From contig SCHM01000005.1 of assembly GCA_004123355.1 (NCBI GenBank), forward strand, positions 1,302,001 through 1,366,000: a stretch of DNA of 64,000 nucleotides, in the 5' to 3' direction. The translations under genes were made by a program, and so were the position numbers. This stretch comes from Amphirosellinia nigrospora. Taxonomy: Eukaryota > Ascomycota > Sordariomycetes > Xylariales > Xylariaceae. Position 1 is the stretch's first letter, and the number at the start of each line of letters is the position of its first letter. This document shows, piece after piece, positions 61,651 to 64,000 of the stretch. Below the pieces are notes generated by a model that was given only the letters and a program-made list of their open reading frames with translations, did no database searches and was not told the origin of the DNA.

Positions 61651-62162
61651 TCACTCTACATGGGTTGGGTCGATCCATTTGACCGTGGTAGGCTTCTCGA
61701 CGGGCTCGAGATCAGGGAGATTGATGGCCACGGCCTCGCTGTCGCTGCGCATGAGCACGCACTCGAGCGTCTCGTCGGCGCTGGCGTTGATCTCCTGGTG
61801 CGGCACGTACGGCGGCACGTAGATGAAGTCTCCGGGGCCGGCCTCGGCCGTGAACTCGAGCCTCTCGCCCCAGCGCATGCGTGCCCGGCCCCGGAGCACG
61901 TAGATGACCGACTCGAGGTGGCCGTGGTGGTGCGCCCCCGTCTTGGCGTCGGCGTGGATGTGCACCGTCCCCGCCCAGATCTTCTGCGCCCCCACGCGCG
62001 CAAAGTTGACCGCCGCCGCCCGGTTCATGCCCGGCGTAGAGTGTGTGTCTGCGTCCAACGAGTCGCCCGGATCACGCGCACGCCTCCGTGCTCCCACCCG
62101 TCGTCAGGAGGGGATGGTGAGTGACCTTCGACTGGCGCATTTGTGCCGCTGGCGGTTGACAT
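61651..62162 (-). CDS. Single-domain cupin protein
   Basis: A small beta-barrel protein of about 170 residues, probably metal-binding. The cupin motif 1 ligands are visible in GAHHHGHLESVIYVLRGRA (G-x5-H-x-H-x3-4-E-x6-G) and motif 2 in GPGDFIYVPPYVPHQEIN (final His). The start at 62162 gives MSTASGTNAPVEGHSPSPPDDGWEHGG. The frame must change at about 62064, where one missing G restores VRVIRADSLDADTHSTPGMNRAAAVN. GC content is much higher than in the flanks. Cupins of this size include dioxygenases, isomerases and storage-type proteins; the substrate cannot be inferred here. Confidence 0.85.
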
Positions 62163-63085
62163 GATGTCGGTCTAATGAGTTAGGTAGGCGTGGATGATAG
62201 TGAATAGAAGGTTGTGTGTATGTGATGAGATACAACTTTGTCGTGTAAGTGAGCAATAAGGTTAGGTGGTATTCATTACCCGATATGAGAAAGCCGCCGT
62301 CTCCCATCAAGCGGAGTCGACCATGTAAGGATGCGGAGTTTTGGAGTTGCATTGGGGTTCCGTCTTAGATGCACTGTCAAGTTCTATTAGGTACATTGGA
62401 GAAGTTGGTCGTGTATGATCTGAGGTGGTATCACTAAGGGGCTGAACGCTTTTTGGAAGGAGAATCTTGTCATACGACTCAGCATGGAAAACGTGTCGCT
62501 AATAAGGACTTCCCATGTTGACAATAACCAGACAGCACGACAGGCAGTCAAGCATCTTGACTATGAATTTCTAGAGACACCTATGGGAAACGCGGACCTT
62601 AAAAGATGATCTAGGCGGGTTACCTACGGCGAGTCGCCTACAAAAACGACCCCATCACTCGTATGAACGCTATTCATCACAGGTAGATTCCTATTCTAAT
62701 GTACATTGGCTGGTGATGAATATGAGTTAAACATATTTGAGTGACACAGTATGGTGTTTCCTTCGTCAAAATCCAAGGTGCCATCAACAATCGTTCTCAC
62801 GCCTATACACTTCCAGGTCGCTCGCAGAGCAACCCAGCTAGCCAAACAATAGGCAGGGTTAAAATACAAACCTATCTATCCTCCGTTGGCCTGGGGAACT
62901 CATCTCATTCTCCATGTGCCGGTTTTGTACCCCCAGTGACCTTAGGCGCTGAGAGAGCAGGCTCTCGGCGGCAGCCGGGTGCCGTTGATGAGGCCAGAAA
63001 ATGCGTTACCACCATATCCCACATCGCCTTTATTCAGTTTATCATACTTATCGATTTGACCATCGTAGCCATCCACGCGGACGGG
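62163..63085. other. Intergenic
   Basis: No supported gene; a weak plus-strand frame at 62741-63154 has no recognisable motif. Confidence 0.45.
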
Positions 63086-64000
63086 TTACTGGAGGCCTGG
63101 GTTGTTGGCGACTCGTCTGAGACGATTCGAGGGATTGCGGTTGTGCAGCCCTAAAGCGCCACTCCCGTCTTCCATGGGCCTTCTCGTCTGGCTCCCGAGA
63201 CACCAAACGGTAGGGCTCCACCGGCGTGAGATCGCCGGCGAGGCCATGCGGGAAGGGTACCCCGACGGGCTAGGCGATACAAAGCCCTCTGCTATATCCA
63301 AGGCACGACCTGCGCCGCCAAAGTAAAATCCGGAGCTTCGTCTTCTAAAAGCCGCATCGGCGGCTAGACTAGCACCGGGCCCCGTTCCATTAGACGATGG
63401 CGGATGCATCATCCGAATAGCCTTGTACGGTGTGAACCTAGGCTCCGGAGCGTGATTTCATTTTGAAGCTTCTCTTTCCCGTCGGGCACACGATTGGCAA
63501 AAACGACCCTAATGTTTTTGTATAAGTAGAAGCGACCTCGTGAGGGACAACATATATGCAAATGAACAAGATATCTGAGAATGGGGCGGTCTGCCGATGA
63601 ACTACTTTTCAAGTCGGGCATATTGTCAATAATTGGACCTTTGGAGTAGCTACGTTGCCGCACAAAAGTCTTGGTGCCAGGTTCATCCCGGCGAGATCAT
63701 AGGGAACCAAGAATAACTTAACCGCTGTCCTATTCGGATTCTTGATGATGATTTGAATTTGCCCCTTCTCGGGATCCGGTAGCTTCCGCCGGAGGTGCTC
63801 GCGGCGAACCAGACGCGCGTTTCGTTCTCTGGGCTTTACGAGCGTCCCAACTGGATAAATTCGCGTCAGATTGATTTGCATCTATCACATCCGTGCCAGC
63901 CGCTCTCCTGCTCTGATGTTTCCTTTTTGATCGAACCTCGTCCCCTTGATTAGGCAAACCATTCTCTAAATCAATCTGTCCTACGTATGACTCGGCCCGT
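63086..64000 (-). CDS. ATOS/FAM214-like protein (DUF4210), C-terminal part
   Basis: Partial gene entering from the right edge on the minus strand. The conserved C-terminal block is clear: PEKGQIQIIIKNPNRTAVKLF, LVPYDLAGM, GTKTFVRQRSYSKGPIID, RPILRYLVHLHICCPSRGRF and YLYKNIRVVFANRVPDGKEKL, followed by PEPRFTPYKAIRMMHPP and a Gly/Ser-rich tail ending NNPGLQ. Animal ATOS proteins are nuclear co-regulators; the fungal role is little known. Frame breaks at about 63684 and 63447 each fit one lost base (MEPGTKTF needs GG; TLPEPRF needs CCC). Upstream of 63800 the sequence is basic and disordered (KRKHQSRRAAGTDVIDANQ). Confidence 0.85.

Noticed and set aside
61660-62124. 154-codon plus-strand open frame
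   Set aside because: Antisense shadow of the cupin gene, Arg/Val/His-rich, no motif.
62741-63154. 137-codon plus-strand frame
   Set aside because: No motif, and it overlaps the 3' end of the ATOS-like gene on the other strand.

Overview
The window looks like nuclear DNA of a filamentous ascomycete (Pezizomycotina). The evidence is short GT-AG introns of about 45-130 bp with CTAAC/CTGAC branch sites, a Zn2Cys6 regulator with a fungal transcription-factor domain, fungal-type C2H2 and ankyrin genes, an HMT1-type ABC transporter, a NIPA-like transporter, and AT-rich gene-poor stretches holding relics of mobile elements. I cannot place it more finely from sequence alone.

Layout. 0.8-5.2 kb: a Zn2Cys6 regulator and an FAD monooxygenase on the plus strand, then tRNA-Glu(TTC) on the minus strand. 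7.9-13.7 kb: a NIPA-type transporter and a type II membrane glycosyltransferase-like protein. 16.4-16.9 kb: a fold-back MITE with TA duplications. 16.9-20.1 kb: a head-to-head pair of zinc-finger genes, the second fused to ankyrin repeats built from 198-bp tandem units. 20.8-23.7 kb: an arylamine N-acetyltransferase and the co-chaperone SGT2. 24.5-28.2 kb: an HMT1-like ABC transporter with an unusual PAM2/RG-rich tail. 28.2-42.4 kb: two gene deserts separated by one small membrane gene, the second desert holding an LTR relic. 42.4-63.9 kb: a RhoGAP-domain protein, a conserved fungal protein with a C-terminal basic motif, a short hydrophilic protein, a large mitochondrial-type protein, the ribosome quality-control ligase listerin, a conserved unknown, a cupin and the C-terminal part of an ATOS/FAM214 (DUF4210) protein running off the window end.

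The dominant signal in the window is technical. Most long genes here are broken by net one-base losses, and nearly every loss can be explained by one missing base in a run of two or more identical bases, inside motifs whose continuation is obvious in the next frame. This is the signature of an unpolished, homopolymer-error-rich assembly, so I annotate these loci as genes with sequence errors, not as pseudogenes. Start-to-stop coordinates for such genes therefore span several frames.

I did not find a convincing new biological system. The most interesting candidates are the PABP-binding (PAM2) motif on the ABC transporter tail, the ankyrin array, and an over-represented 10-bp intergenic palindrome TACCTAGGTA.
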